Shown: positions 34,993-48,060, numbered from the stretch's first letter. The stretch: 64,000 bases of DNA from Halichoerus grypus (GCF_964656455.1 NC_135716.1:80502484-80566483); one strand, 5' to 3'. Program-made: numbers and translations. The notes: generated by a model from the letters alone, not told the origin.

Positions 34993-37900
34993 CTCATCAA
35001 AGTGCTCTGCAAAGCTTGAGGACAAAATTAAGCAAAATAATGTTACAGATTCTGGATGTATTTTTCCCATGGTAGTTGGATGAAAAATACATTTTATTCT
35101 GATCATTTATAAAGCACTTGGTGTCGATTTCATCAGGGCAGCAGAGACCCACTGCCTGCCAACCTCCCATTTTCCCTGCTCTGAGCAGAGCAGTAAGTCC
35201 AGGAAAACCAGGATAGCTCCCTGACTCCAGTCACTGATTGGGGACAGTCCTTCCGCATGCCCCCCAATCCCATGCAGAGCCTGGATTGCAGCCAACCCTG
35301 GTCACTGACACCTAGAACCCTACCCTAGGAGGCTGTAACTCCACGCACCCACTCCAGACCTCAGCCAATTCTAGCAGAAGAACATTCTTTGCTGGAGATG
35401 TTTCACCACTCATACCTCTGAAGTTTGTCCATCAGACAGTACCTCTGGAGCCTTAGAATTCTGAAAAATCAAGACTTTTACTCACAAGTACACACAAGCC
35501 CATAACATGTTAGAGGCACTAACAAGGCCTCTGTCCCTCCACTATGGCAGTTCTGCCCCCAACTGTCCCCACTGCAAACTATCAGTAATTGTCCCTTGCA
35601 AATCTCTGAAAACCTGCCACCCCCGGGTGCAGCCCAGCCAGGGGGAGGGAGCACAGAGGACAGCAACCCATCAGTATCTGTCAGCACAGAAGACTGAACA
35701 GCCAGGCAGGAGCTAATGAGGTGGGGCTGGGTAATTAAATTCACAGGCTTTGATCTTTTCTTCAAATATTTCCAAATGTTCCGTATCATTCGGCTTTAGA
35801 CATTGCTACAGTTCCCCACAATTAGGAGATGCCTCTCTGGTTGACCTCTCTGTAGCTAGGGGACCCAGGGCTGCAGACAAGCAAGGATCCCCTACAGGAG
35901 GTGGGCTGAGCCTCTTGTCTCCGAATGGAGGCCCCAATCCCACCCGCTCAGCCTGGCAAACCCAGGGGTGGGGGGGGTCCACCCCCCAGGTCTCCCCAGA
36001 CAGCTCCGCTCTCACATCAGACAGCAGGTTTTCCGTGTGCTCGCAGAGATGTGGGCTGAGCCACCCCACCCATCACAGCAAGGCGGCGCTTCCCAGTACC
36101 AGAGCAGGGTGCTTGCCAAGTCCAGGACCCGCCTCCTGAGCTGAATCACCAGGCCCCCACGGGGAGGCCCTCCAACGGCCTGTACTCCACACCCTTCCCT
36201 GTCCCTCAGAAGAGCCGGACCAGACAGGAAAGCCCAGACGGTGGGTCTTATGATCCAACATGGCCTCTGAGGAAAATCTTTTCCCAAATCATGTTGATAT
36301 TATATTAAAATGAGCAACAGAAGGGGACACTGAGAAAATGCAGGAAATGGCTGGAAGACTTGCTTACCAGTCCTTCTCCATTCTGAAAATCAGATGGTCG
36401 GTAAGGAGAGGTAACACATAAGGAAGCCAATCTGCAGTACTGTTTTGGATCTGCCACCAAGCGCAAACTGTCACACTTCTCACCAGGAGAAAGTTGCCCC
36501 AGGGCACACTCAGACCAGGCCTTGTCATTCAGAAGCCCTAAGAGAGGCTGCTCTGTGGAGACTGTCTTAGGCTTCAAGTATGCCAAACATAATGGTGTCG
36601 AGAAAATCATCCAGTTTTGCTACTGGCATAAGCAGCTAGTGAGTTATTTGCCTCTGCTGCAGGAAAAGGCCTGAAGTAGTCCTTATATGATACTCAAGAG
36701 TAGCGAGGGGCTTGGAAAGAGCCTGAGGTCCTCCTGGCCAGCTTCGCAGTGGCGCAGACAAGTGAAATGCCTTCCCTCTTGGTGCTGCCTGAAGGGGCTG
36801 AATCTCCAGGAAATCAACTCAGATTTGTTGATCAGCATGGTCATTTCATGGACTCCTGGAAACCGGGGCCACCAGCACAATGTGGGTCCACCATCCAGCC
36901 CTGCCTCTTTTCCCCTTTCTCTGAATAAAAACAACCAGCTTCAGGAAAAGGGCTATACATGGAAGGAGAGCCCACTCCCAACGCTGCCTCTGCAGACTCC
37001 CCAAACCAAACAGGAGCCTAAATGTCTGAACTTTCCTATGACTTCATCTCTGTGTAAAGCACTCACAACCATCAAATACACACAATCTTTTAACACAAAA
37101 CAATAGAAAGTGAGAAGGCTGTTTCATTACTTTTCCATCTTTGGCTCAGACATGGAAAGGCTATTCTGGGCTGACTCTTACAGGAAGTACCAAAAACCTC
37201 AGGAGAAATGGAGTTCCTGCAAGATTTCCAGCCCAACTTAACAGGCTGTTTGAGACATTTCAGACAGGTTTCTACTGAAGATCCAAACATGTGGGTGCTT
37301 ATCTGAACTGAACCCAAACCTTTGGAATTTTACACCTCACTCCTGAAAACCTCTCTGCATGCCCTGGCTTGCAGTTCCCCGAGGCGCTGTCTCCCGGGAG
37401 TGAGAATCACCTTTACATACACCTGTTCTGCCCAGGGTGGTTGGGAAGCCAACGGCAGCCACACAGGGCTTCCTCTGACTTTGTAATTCTCTGATTCCTT
37501 CTATATGGTCTGTGCAACCACCAAGCTTTAAAAGCAAGCCCACTGGAACGCTTCACAGTTGGATGATCATAGGAGGGCTTTATAATAAATCCATTTGGAG
37601 CAGCTCAGAACAGGTATCAGCTAGAAGGACAATTAGAGTGCATGTTATGCCAGAAAATTCTGCCAGTTTTTACCTGTTGAAGCAATTGGGAAATAGACCT
37701 GTACTTGCTGAAAAATTGACTTGTACATGCATGCATGATGTGGGAGGGTGAGCAGGTGTTTGTGAACCACAGTTATATTCTTAACAATGCTCCCTGTCTC
37801 ATTTTAAAAAAAGAAAATCCTGATGCTCAAACAAAGGGAAAAGTGTCCCATGGACCTGAAAGTCTGATCCAGGGATCAGTATTTCAGTGTGGAAGAAAAA

Positions 37901-40049
37901 GTGTTCACTATTGAGTATGAATTTCCACAGCCAACACGTTTTGGGGTTCTCTTTATTTGAAAGCAACCAGCCCTGGGTTTTTATTCTTGACTCTTCTTTG
38001 CTGCCAAACAGTAGGAAAGGAAATAGACCTGGTAAGCAAGGCCCAAGGAAACCACCAGTCACTTCCTTGTCCTTGGGGCTGGATTTACCCAGCACAGCAT
38101 TTTCTCCTATACTCGTATGAAAGGACCCCACTAAGGAAACAAAAAGACAGTAAAGTAATTCAGTGAGCAATCCTGCTGAGAAATGAATTCCCATTTCAAG
38201 CCAAATCTAATTGCACACAGAGATTCTAAATTGCGCATCAGTGATAATAGATAAGGAATGATTTCATTATGCCTTAAGTGTGTGACTCTTCTCAAGAGTG
38301 TGAAAAGCACACTGATAATGCTCATGTAAATAGGGAGTTGTATCATGTATTCTTCTATACGCTAATTTACAATCCGAATGGAACATAAATAAGACATGTT
38401 TTCATGACAAAGAAAAAATAATTTGAGGTTTCCTTCTATCTCCTCTGGCTGCCTCCTTTTCTGGGTTGGAAGATGTATAGCATGGGTGAGATAGGGGGCC
38501 CTCTTGTCTTCTTTCCCGCTCTGTGTGAACAGCTGCTTCCAGGAGAAATCTGAAACCCAGGTGTTAGCAGACTCCCGGTCCTTGGCGTCCTGCACAAGCA
38601 AAAGCCCAGGTGAATCCTGCACTTTTGTTCACAGCTGCCTCCTCCATGACCCTGGCAAGCAAAGCCGCTGTATTCAGGAAGTGGTCGCCTGTCTATTCTT
38701 GGTTTGTGGTCTGCGGTCCAGCCCATTGTGGTCAATATTGTGGTTTCCTCCTGGATGTTTATTCTATGAAGGTACCATCTTTAATAGTGCCAATTTATTG
38801 CCATCTTCTCCCCTCCCCCAAAGACTTTTCTATAGCATATTCTAAGCATTAGACTACTTATAAACATAGGTCAGTGAAATTTTGTCCTTCTAGCTTGGAC
38901 ATTCAGAGGCCCAAAGCCCACTTCTTCTTGTACTCAGTGCAAAGAAAATAGTGAAAAAGGTTGGAACTAAGCCACCTGCAGAAGGATTTCATTTAACCTA
39001 GCCAATGTTATCTGGAGTTATAGGAGCAAGTAGCCAGAAGATGAGAGACCCTGAGACAGACCAAATCCATGAAGCATCCACAAAAATGAATGGATGTGGA
39101 CCCCATGTGCATATGAACACAAGTAGGTAGCCCACTGGATTCACAGAATAGCAAATATCCAACCTAATCAACCAACTTCCACCGGCTGTACTTCACAATT
39201 TTATGTTGGTTGCTAGGAAAGCTCTACAACTGAGGCTCCCATCCATCTGTCTAAATCTCTCAGCAGCTTTAATCTTAATGAGAAATGAAATGCATATTCA
39301 AAAGGAATCCTGGAGAGGGCCCTGCAGCTGAGAAATCCAGATCTAAACACAGGCACCTGGGTTTACCAGCAGACTGTCGCATTTTATCCTGTAGCTTTAG
39401 AGTCAAATTTACTTATAAAACCCTAATTAGGGTCTCAAAATGGGTACAGCACTGTTAAAACGGAGGGGGGAGGGGAAGGGATTCTCATGATTCCAAGTGT
39501 CCATTCCCTCATTGTACATTTATCTTAACCTAACTGCATTTTGGAAAAGCAATGCCCATTCCTCAACAGCCATCTCAATGAGTGAGCAGTTGCCAGGGCA
39601 GAAAAAGAACATCAGCTTACTCTGTTTAATATCCTCATCCTCTACATCTCCATGTCACTGCCAATGTGCAGAAACCCCCTTCCCAAGTGAGCTAAAGTGT
39701 GCAGGGTTGTTCAAAACCACTAGAATCACTGGCTTGCTTTTGGGTGAGCACTATAAACAAATTCCTGCCCCGAGTGGAAAATGCTGTCAAAGTCAGCTTT
39801 TCTAACTCATCAAAACCAGGATCCAGACCTGAGTATTTCACAAGGGCTTTCTCAAGTTTTCCATTGTTTTGTTTCCAGAATGCATCCTGAATCCTGAGCC
39901 TTTTACGTTTGTGTCTCTAATAGGCCATTTGCAAATGGTCTTGATATTTCAGTTGGTGTCAAATGGCTTTAAAGTTTTCCATCCTTGGGGTGGGCAGATC
40001 CACTCACTGCAAGACAGATGACCTACAACTCAGCCAGTCAACAACTAGC
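34993..40049. other. 5-kb stretch without recognised young repeats or genes
   Basis: Mixed composition with a GC-rich stretch at 35600-36260. Frames of 129 aa (35750-36139), 139 aa (36687-37106) and 131 aa (37799-38194, minus) lack any domain or signal peptide and are not supported by splice patterns. No SINEC, L1 or LTR was seen. Confidence 0.4.
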
Positions 40050-40290
40050 TCATTGCTGGCATTTATTGTTGGCCTTACATTGTCCTAGGCAGTTTTCAGG
40101 CGTTGTTACCTCCTTTAACCTTGGAGGTACCTAATGAGGTAGACGACACATTATCCCCGACATTACAGATGACGAAACTGAGACAGAGCACTGAAGTCAC
40201 TTGTGCAGGTCACGTAACAAGGAAACAGCAAATCTGATGCTTCAGCCAGGTCATCCAGCTCAAAAGTCCAAGTACTAATCCACAGCTGGG
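40050..40290 (-). mobile_element. MIR, near full length
   Basis: 'GTTACCTCCTTTAACCTTGGAGG', 'GACATTACAGATGACGAAACTGAGACAGAGCAC', then 'TCACTTGTGCAGGTCACG'. Antisense MIR. Confidence 0.9.
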
Positions 40291-41059
40291 CCCCCCAGGG
40301 CATACCTAACAAACACTCCTGCCCTTGTGGATCTTAAAGGGGACAAAAAAGATTAAACAAATGGACATAATGTATCAAATAATTGCAGGAGGATTGGAAG
40401 GACAGATTGCTATGGAAACATGTAACAGTGGCACCTTGCAAAGGTTGTGGTTTCCTTATACAGAAACATACCATCTAAGAGATGTGTGTTTCCAGGAGAC
40501 GCCTACAGCACACCCATTTCCTCTCCTCTGGATCTTGATCCTTGACTACAGCAGGTTACATTTTTAATAAGGAGCTGAAGAAAGATACAAAATACTAAAA
40601 AGTTTCATTGTTCATTTGCTGTCATCAAAAACCTAAGAAAATTGCTAACACACACAATTCCAACCCCATGAAAAATTCTGTAAAGTGACATCATTCACAT
40701 TTGTTTTCTAAGACAGTATACATTCTTCTGAGTTAAAAATAAGCATTTGCCTAAGATTTAGAAACTAACATGAAAATGAATATATGCTGCTCTCTGTGTC
40801 ACGTGTACATTTTTCATTAGAATTTGATTTTAGGAGAAAGCTTTCAGCAAATGTTTTCTCTCTTATGAAGTGGGGATGGTTACAAGGAAGTGTCAATAGT
40901 GAAGTAGAAAAGTAAACCAAGGAGAGGAAACTTGGCCGATTTACTCCTTTACAGTGATTTTTAAAGTGAGTTATGGAGAAGGACATTGAAGCCACTAATC
41001 AGACTAAAATATTGTAATTTATCCATGAATTTCACTCATCTATACTATTCTTATAATAC
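40291..41059. other. Unique sequence, possibly starting with an ancient repeat
   Basis: 40300-40430 ('CCTTGTGGATCTTAAAGGGG') weakly recalls the L2-related family at 18040. The rest is unassigned. Confidence 0.3.
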
Positions 41060-41180
41060 CAGCTAGAATGTGTGAAGCATGTATTATTACTATTACCTGC
41101 TAAGTACTGGACTTGGTCTTTGATACATTTATGCCTTTTCAGGCAGGTGTTATCATAACCATTTCATAGAATAGAGAAAT
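41060..41180 (-). mobile_element. MIR fragment
   Basis: 'ACCTGCTAAGTACTGGACTTGG', then 'AGGCAGGTGTTATCATAACCATTTCATAG' follow the antisense MIR order. Confidence 0.65.
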
Positions 41181-41204
41181 AAATGATTGTAACCAACAGC
41201 TTCT

Positions 41205-41265
41205 ACTGAGTGCTTGCCACTTGCAAGGTGTTATTCTACACACTTTGAGCCTTAGTGGATATTTT
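41205..41265 (-). mobile_element. MIR 3'-part fragment
   Basis: 'CTACTGAGTGCTTGCCACTTGCAAGGTGTTATTCTACAC' matches the antisense MIR 3' portion. The rest of the same MIR may be the piece at 41640. Confidence 0.6.
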
Positions 41266-41639
41266 TCACTGATTAGTAGCTCAACTTCTAAATTTTCATC
41301 CTATTTGGGGGGAATGAGTCCCACTTTCCCTCAACATATGCCCTGGTGCCTTGCATCCTACCCTTCAGATGGGCCACTGAATCCAGAGAAAATGATTCCC
41401 TCTCAGCCACAGTCAGGCAGTCTCCCCACGGCCGTGGAACCCAGTCCTGAGGCAGCACCTGATTCCCAACCAGCACCTAGGGCCACCAAGTTCCAGCCTT
41501 CCTTGGTTCTTGCACGTTTTCTAAACCTACTTCTCCTGCTTTCTCCGTGGTAGCCTTCTCATAAATTTGTTCCCTGCTTAAGTTAGCCAGAGGTCATCTA
41601 TGTTGTTTGCAAGCCAAAATTCTAACCAAAACACATGCA
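41266..41639. other. Unique sequence between two MIR pieces
   Basis: Unassigned 370-bp stretch. If the flanking pieces are one MIR, this is an old insertion. Confidence 0.3.
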
Positions 41640-41800
41640 TTTTATCATTTAATTCTCATAGCAACCAAATGAGCTGGGCATTTTCACTATGTCCATTTTA
41701 TAGGCAAGAAACTAAGGCACAGAAAGGTTAGATACCTTACTGGAGATCGCACAGCTGGTGCTAGTGTTGAAACCTGAACAGTCTGACTCCAAACCCTGCT
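41640..41800 (-). mobile_element. MIR
   Basis: 'ATTTAATTCTCATAGCAACCAAATGAGC', 'CATTTTATAGGCAAGAAACTAAGGCACAGAAAGGTTAG', then 'GATCGCACAGCTGG'. Clear antisense MIR. Confidence 0.9.
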
Positions 41801-44489
41801 CAGAGATTTAATAACTGGCCGGAGCAACTTTGGGTAGAGCCATTATCTGGTTCTACTACACCAAGCTGCCTTTCTTCGTGTCAAGTTCAACTGAGACACA
41901 GGGGAGACCCAGAGACCCAGAGGAGTGGATTCCAGAGATTGCAGCAATCCAGAACATAAAATTTCAAGGCTTGTCCCCCAGAGTCCTAGGACCTTTCAAA
42001 TCCTCCATAGCCCAACTTTGTTTCTGGATGGCAAGCCTGCTCTTTCCAAGTGGAGCCCTGACCTCCTCACTGTATCTTGATCCCAATACACAGAGGGTCA
42101 GATGAGGTCCTGCAGAACGGAACATTACTTAACACTGACTTTCAGGAGGCAAGTCTCCTAGCCCCACGAGGGAGGAGAGGCCCCCACTTCTACTGCACCT
42201 GCGGCCAGGCAAGGGGTGGTTTCTTCTTATTCTTATTTTTAAATCCTTCGTTGTTTCCATAAATCTCAGACCTATTAACCTCCCAAACTCTGCATAAAGA
42301 TACAGTGTTTCCCCTTCACAAACAGCATACTGTGCCCTCACTTCTCAACAAGGCAAGGGTCACCAACTGCCTGTTGAAAACAGCCTCTCCTTTGAGAAAT
42401 GTTTGTGTTGCTTACTTTCCCTGTAGTTCTGAATCTTCTTTCCTTGTCCATTCAACATTTCAGTGAAGGTGCTGCATTGAGAACAACTTCAGCCTCTCCA
42501 GTGTTCCCAGCAAATGGAAGGCCATGGGAGAGAGATTAACTTCATGGCCCTGGGCAATTCTTGAAGTTGCTGGGAATGGGATGGCCCCTGGGGCCACGTG
42601 GAAAGCAGTCATTGAGGAGCTCCACAGGCAGGCGGACCTTGATGACCACATTAACACTTTCAATGGCTCACTTCTTTAGATGAAAATGAAAGAGGGGTCA
42701 CAGAGATGTTTTTCTTCCTTAGTTCTGAAATGGTTCTTTCTGCTTTCCTGCCAGTTACTCATTGCCAGAGAAAAGTTGCCGATTGTTTCAAATGATATTT
42801 AATACAAAGGAGAAGGAGGAGGAGGGAGAAGGGGGTTGGGGGAAATCCTCACTTTTGGTTTCCATTTCAAGGGGGGCTATTGAGCACGTTTGATTTGGAG
42901 ACTGAGCTAACCTAGCAATTTCATGAGAGGTTGGCTTCAGATTCTGGTATCTTTTTGTGCTTCTGGGTACAAAGACTTATAGACGAATCAAAGCAAAAAA
43001 AAAAACCTAATTTTTTTTAATCCTTAAGTTAAAATAAGTCATTTCATGTTGTTTTCTTATCAAGAGTTCTTGTATTGTGTATGTTTTGTATAATGGCAAA
43101 TACAGTATAAAAACATTGTTAAAATAATTAGAATTTATATACAAATACATACATGTACACAAATCGGAATTTTTCATTCTTATTTTTTTCTCACATTATA
43201 GCAAATTTGTGTTAGGTAATTTGCATTAGGCAACTTAGAATTTGTCCTATCAGCTGAAACTGTAAAGAGTATATTCAAGTGAAAAACAAAAATCCTGTTT
43301 TTAGCAAATTTTGACACTGATCCCAAAAATATCTAGAGTCCTTTTGAAGTACCATGTCAGAGGCATCATATTGGCTCTGAAGAACAGGTAAATTGCCTTC
43401 ACAGACAACTCCAGGAAAAAGCCCAGTACCTCAGCCACAGCACCTCCTCCTTGCTGGAGGAATGTTCCAGCAAAGCAGTTATTTCCCCCACCCCACAAAG
43501 CAATGGAAATGAACCCCAAGTACATCTCAAGGAGTAAGCACAGTCAAGCTCTCCTGTTGAGTGACCCTGAAGTCACAAGCCAGCTGATGGAAATCCTTGG
43601 GGAAGTGAGTTTTTTGGGATAGTTGGGGGAAAGAACTCTTTCTCCATGAGGGCCTCGCTCCATGATATGATTTGGGAGATGTTTTCATCACTCTCAACCG
43701 CCTCAGAGACTCAAGTTTCAGCAGACTGCTTAATCCCTTTAGCTTTAAGTTTATATTTTTAAAATTTTTTAATAAAAACACAACTGTCCTAAAACTGTAA
43801 GACTGTATGACTGGGGAGTGTCTTTGGAGAGCTCAGGCAGGTTGTGCGGTGGGGGCAATGGGCAGCCCCTGAGACTGACCTGCCTGATGCCTTCCACTTC
43901 CTTCCTCCCTCCTCAAGCCCTAGGACACCCAATTTAAAGAGAGAAAGTTGAAGTATGTTGTGCAAACATTTCTTTACTACCCTCTCCAACAACCTGTACT
44001 GAGATGAGGGGTGCAGTAGCTAATTAGGTACAGCAGCATGAGGAGTAAATAGGGTTAGGGTCATTTCTAAAGATCCATATACTGAGGCACAGAGAGACGT
44101 GATGAACTAAGGATTCCACAGTTTACCAATGTTAAAAAAAAAAAAGGAAAAACATATTACACTGAGAAACCTTTTAGTTCATGCGTCTCACATGCCACTG
44201 GTAAAGCTTGTTTAAGGGGAAAAGAATAATGGAACTTTTAGTTGGAGTCTTAATTAAAACTAGTAACATTCTTTTATTTTCCTCTGGAGGAGGCCCAGGT
44301 GACAGTTTGCACTTTGCATTCCCTGGTGTCCCCAGTCGCTGAGTGCTCCTTGCCCTCTTTCAGGGCCCAGATGAAATCCATCTTCTGTCTTTCCTGGGAG
44401 TGGTGGGAGGACACGGAGGTGGGGGGAGAATCAAGTTTAAACGCTAGGAAAACGAAAACAGATGCGTGGAGGGGAGAGGCTGGTGGGAA
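41801..44489. other. Repeat-poor region upstream of CpG island 2
   Basis: Includes a GA-rich patch (42805-42842), an AT-rich stretch (42990-43200) and a weak MIR-like patch (about 44060-44140). No exon or young transposon was recognised. Confidence 0.4.
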
Positions 44490-45200
44490 TGGAGAGACCG
44501 GAAGCCGAGCCGGCGCTAGCAGCATCTGCGCCCCGCTCCTCCCCAGAACCCCCGCCCCTGGCTTCCCAGGAGGGCCGGTCTCTAAAAGCGGCGCCAAGCG
44601 GGGAGTAGCGCCTCTCGGGAGGGAAACCTAGCTTGGAAGCCTCAACCCGGACTTTTTCAATAAATTGCAGTTAATTGTGAGCGCCTGGGAAGGGGTGGCG
44701 GGGGTTGCAGTAGGGAGAAGACGGGAAAGGAGACCAGTCCTTGCAAGTGGGGAGAAGAGTGCAGGCCTTGTTTGCTTGCAGGCCCTGAAAGCGCCTGCCA
44801 AAAGCACCGGGCTCCCCGCCTGGCCAGCGGGTGCAGGGGCGTGCGCGGCCCGGCGACGCGGAGCCGGCCGGGCGGGGGCCGGACGCCGGCGGCCACGGTG
44901 GACGCGGGCCGTCCAGCACGGCCATCCATTACCCTGGCCCGCCGGAGGCCGGCTGGAGCGGCGCCGCCCCGCCCCTCCCCGCCCCGTGCGCCCGACAGGG
45001 GCGGGCTGATGTCATCGCCCCGCCCCAAAGTCCTACCCGCGCCCTGCAGAGACCGGAGGCGGGGCTCTCCCCCCGGGGGAGGGGGGCCTCCGCAGGCTAG
45101 AGGCTCAGGCCTTGCTGCCAGCCTGTTCTAACCTGCGTCGGAGCTGGCGCCTCACTTGGCGACTTGAGCTACCTATACGCGGGATGCGGTGCAGCGAGAA
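44490..45200. promoter_or_regulatory. CpG island 2 (strong candidate promoter)
   Basis: The most CpG-rich part of the window. Sp1/KLF-type GC boxes lie at 44967-44985, 44998-45005 and 45018-45026, on both sides of a CRE/ATF-like word, TGATGTCATC, at 45007-45016. There is no TATA box. Frames of 84-123 aa overlap on both strands, are Pro/Arg/Gly/Ala-rich and look compositional. A GTGAGT donor-like word is readable on the minus strand at 45320-45315, with no matched exon. Such a layout is typical of a TATA-less promoter for a gene or lncRNA starting near 45.0-45.2 kb, direction unknown. I cannot name the gene. Confidence 0.75.
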
Positions 45201-46789
45201 GAGGCACTGCCTAGTGATCCAGGAGCACTTTGGCCAGGAGGCTGCTGGTCATGGTCCGGAACTGTGCTAAGAGAGCGTCCTGAGGAGGAGCCAGCAGGAA
45301 CCAGAAAGGGGTGGACTCACGCACGTAGAACTCACTGCACACAAGGGGCGTTGTGCACCGCGCAGGCCTGCTCACTTGAATAAATAGCAACTCGAAAGAA
45401 AACCTCCACAGTGCCTGCCAATGAGCCTTTCCTACAACTCCCAAACTACTTCAGGACCTACTTGTGGGGACCTGGGTCAGAAGCAGAGAAAGGGTCAGGT
45501 TATGATGCTCTGCCTGTGTCTAGCTGGTGGTAGGGGCTGAATGTACTACAGAAAGTAGCAGGCCGGGGGCGGTTCGGGCAGTGCCAGGGTCCTGCAAACC
45601 AGGCAAAGATCCTGGAGGACACTGAGCCTCACAGGGCCCAGGGCTGTGAGGAAGAGGAAGACTGCAGGTCAAAAAGCCTGGGCAACCAGAGACAAGGCAG
45701 TGCTACAAGAACGCACTGCCTTGAAGTCCTGACAGGGAGGTCTACAAATAGGGCAAAACAATGGGTTGTTTGTTTGGGTTTGGTGTTTAATCAGTACATT
45801 TGGGACTTTCAAAATTCTTGTAACTTCTTGAAAAGGGTATACCAAGAATTCTGTCTTAACTGTACCCTGTGTTGTTTCTTAGATGCCTAAATAGACCCAC
45901 AGTGGTGCAGGCATTTTCCCTTGCACTTCCATCTGGCCACAGATGAGTTTTCACAGACATTTCATTACCATTTAAATGTGACATGAGGGGTGATGCCTGC
46001 CTCCTCTCTTCCTAAAGACCAAATACTCCTAAACCCACCTGCTCCACTCTTCAGGCAAAGGAATGTGTGTGTGCGCGCTGATTCAGTGAACTTTATTTTT
46101 AAAATCCCTGAACACTGGAGTTCACTCGTCCATGTATACTGATATGTTAACTCAAAGTGTAAAAATCTCATTTTTATTTTATTGATAGTAGAATTTCTGG
46201 CATTCAAGAGAAACAGAAGATATTAGCTCTTGTGGGAATAGATTTATATGGAAAACTGAGTTAGCGAATCTGTTTTGTTGAGGGAAACTAAATTTATGGG
46301 GCTGATTTCCTTCAAACTGTTCAAAATACTCAAAGGGCCCATCTCTGTTAACCAATGGTCTAGAAAAATCTTCATTCTGAGGACAAAGGCATTTCTGAGC
46401 TATAATGATTTCAAATAGCCCATCTGGCTTTTCCATATTTTGGGTTCTTATCCGTGTAAGATTTAATAGGAAAGTGAAATCTGAACAAAAAAGTAGTATT
46501 TCAGTTGAGCCTCTAAGGATTGGCAAACCTATACTAAGTATCACCAAATGATATTTGTTAATAGCTCTTCTCAGTTGTAATTATTCTATAATGAAAGTGG
46601 GATGGTAAAGCAAATAGAAATGTTTTCTTTCTGTATCCCTGGTCCGCTCCCAAAACGCCACCAAAGAGAGTTGTCCAGTCTGACCTGGAGGCCATGATGA
46701 TTCTTCGGGAGTAAGGCTGGATTTTATGCATAACAATAATATCGCAACAACAATTACTATATGCACTATTTCTCATTGTCAAAATACTT
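45201..46789. other. Sequence downstream of CpG island 2, no repeat recognised
   Basis: Possible first-exon or intron DNA if island 2 fires to the right. No confident donor or coding frame was found. A second small CpG patch is at 45560-45580. Confidence 0.35.
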
Positions 46790-46970
46790 TCATATATTAT
46801 TTTATTATGGTAACCCTCCTAAATAAGTATTTTATCCCCTAAACATGTGAGGAAACAGGTAGATTACATACCTTGCCCAGAGTCACACAATTTATGAGTA
46901 ATTATACCAAGTTTCAAACATGGGTTTCCTGATTCTAAGTTAAGGGTTCTTTCCACTATACCATGGCTCA
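46790..46970 (-). mobile_element. MIR
   Basis: 'TTTTATCCCCTAAACATGTGAGGAAACAGG', then 'CTTGCCCAGAGTCACACAATTTATGAG' and 'GGGTTTCCTGATTCTAAG'. Antisense MIR. Confidence 0.85.
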
Positions 46971-47109
46971 TGTTTAACACTACAGAAATCATAGAATGAC
47001 ACTGAATAGAGTACAGCCCCTAAGTCAGCTCAGAAAACAGCCCTTATCCTCATAGTCCCAGATCAGTTTTTTTTTTCATATCGCCAGTGAATATTTTATA
47101 AAAAGATTA

Positions 47110-47222
47110 CTAGTACCTCTCCAGAGACCAGGATTAGGTGTGTGGGTAAGGAATGAGAACCTGCATTTTAACACACCTGAGATGAATTCTGATAATCAAT
47201 TTGTTTGGGAACAACTGTTGTA
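47110..47222 (+). mobile_element. MER5A-like fragment (hAT-Charlie)
   Basis: 'GAATGAGAACCTGCATTTTAACACACCTGAGATGAATTCTGATAATC' follows the MER5A 3' half. Confidence 0.6.
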
Positions 47223-47224
47223 AA

Positions 47225-47325
47225 TGAACTCTTTAGAAGTGGGGACATTTTGTCTACCCAGTACCTATTATATTGCCTGTGTATGGCCCATGTTTAATAA
47301 ATGTCTGCTGAGTAATAACTTATTA
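47225..47325 (+). mobile_element. L2 3'-end relic
   Basis: 'GTCTACCCAGTACCTATTATATTGCCTGTG', then 'GTTTAATAAATGTCTGCTGAGTAA' is an L2 terminus. Confidence 0.65.
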
Positions 47326-47378
47326 AAGCCAAACTCAAATCCTCAAAAAGTCCATCTACTTATTAGCCTAGGGAGTAC

Positions 47379-47763
47379 TAATATGGACTTTTTGTTTGTG
47401 TGCCCCCACTGCCCCCCCAATTCATTCGTTGAAGCCCTAACCCCAATGTAACAATATTGGAAGATAGGATGTTTAGGAGATAATTAGGGTTAAATGAGAT
47501 CATAGAGGTGGGACCCTGAACCAGTAAAATCAGTGTCCTTATAAGAAGAGACACCAAAGGGTTCCTTCTCTCTCTCCACCATGTGAGTACGAAGTAAGAA
47601 GGTGGCCATCTGCAAGCCAGGAAGAGTCTCTTCACCAGGAACAGACCCTGCCGGATCTAGATCTGGGACTTGTAACCTCCAGAACCGTAAACAAATACAT
47701 GTCTGTTGTTTAAGCCACTCAGTCTGTGGCATTTTGTTATAGTAACCTCCATTGACTAATACA
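47379..47763 (+). mobile_element. MLT1-type solo LTR (ERVL-MaLR)
   Basis: Close to MLT1A-type consensus over its whole length: 'TTCATTCGTTGAAGCCCTAACCCC', 'GTGTCCTTATAAGAAGAG', 'CTGCAAGCCAGGAAGAG', 'CTCCAGAACCGTAAAC' and 'TTTTGTTATAGTAACCTCC'. Solo LTR. No internal gene is present. Confidence 0.85.
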
Positions 47764-47778
47764 AATACTAATAATCTA

Positions 47779-47966
47779 GGCCAGAGGTTGGCAAACTGTG
47801 ACCCGTGGGCCAAACCTAACTGTCCATTCATTTAAAGCATCGTCTGTGACTGCTTTCATGCTACAACATAAGAGTTGAATAATTTTAATAGAGACTGCAT
47901 GTCCTGCAAAGCTGAAAACATTCACTATTTGCCCCTTTATGGAAAACATTTGCCCACCCCTGATCT
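47779..47966 (+). mobile_element. hAT non-autonomous DNA transposon (MER58-like, name uncertain)
   Basis: Terminal repeats CAGAGGTTGGCAAAC and a matching 3' end near ACATTTGCCCACCCCTG. Flanked by a nearly exact 8-bp duplication (ATCTAGGC and ATCTAGGT), the length expected for hAT elements. Same family as the copy at 60889. Confidence 0.8.
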
Positions 47967-48060
47967 AGGTAAGTGTTTTCTAAATCTGATGGATCCTTAC
48001 AATCATCTCAGGAGGTTTTGAAAAATACAGATTTCCAGAGTCTACCAGAAGTAACACTAA
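47967..48060 (+). mobile_element. MER5A-like fragment
   Basis: 'GTGTTTTCTAAATCTGATGG', then 'ATCTCAGGAGGTTTTGAAAAATACAGATTTCCAGAG' match the MER5A 5' half. Confidence 0.5.

Noticed and set aside
36687..37106. 139-aa plus-strand open frame
   Set aside because: No recognisable domain, no splice support, mixed composition consistent with chance.
44657..45131. Frames of 84-123 aa on both strands in CpG island 2
   Set aside because: Same reason: compositional open frames in a CpG island. A true short first coding exon cannot be excluded but nothing supports one.
45184..45270. Short frame beginning ATGCGGTGCAGC just downstream of CpG island 2, as a possible gene start
   Set aside because: It stops after fewer than 30 codons, has no clear splice donor and matches no protein I recognise.
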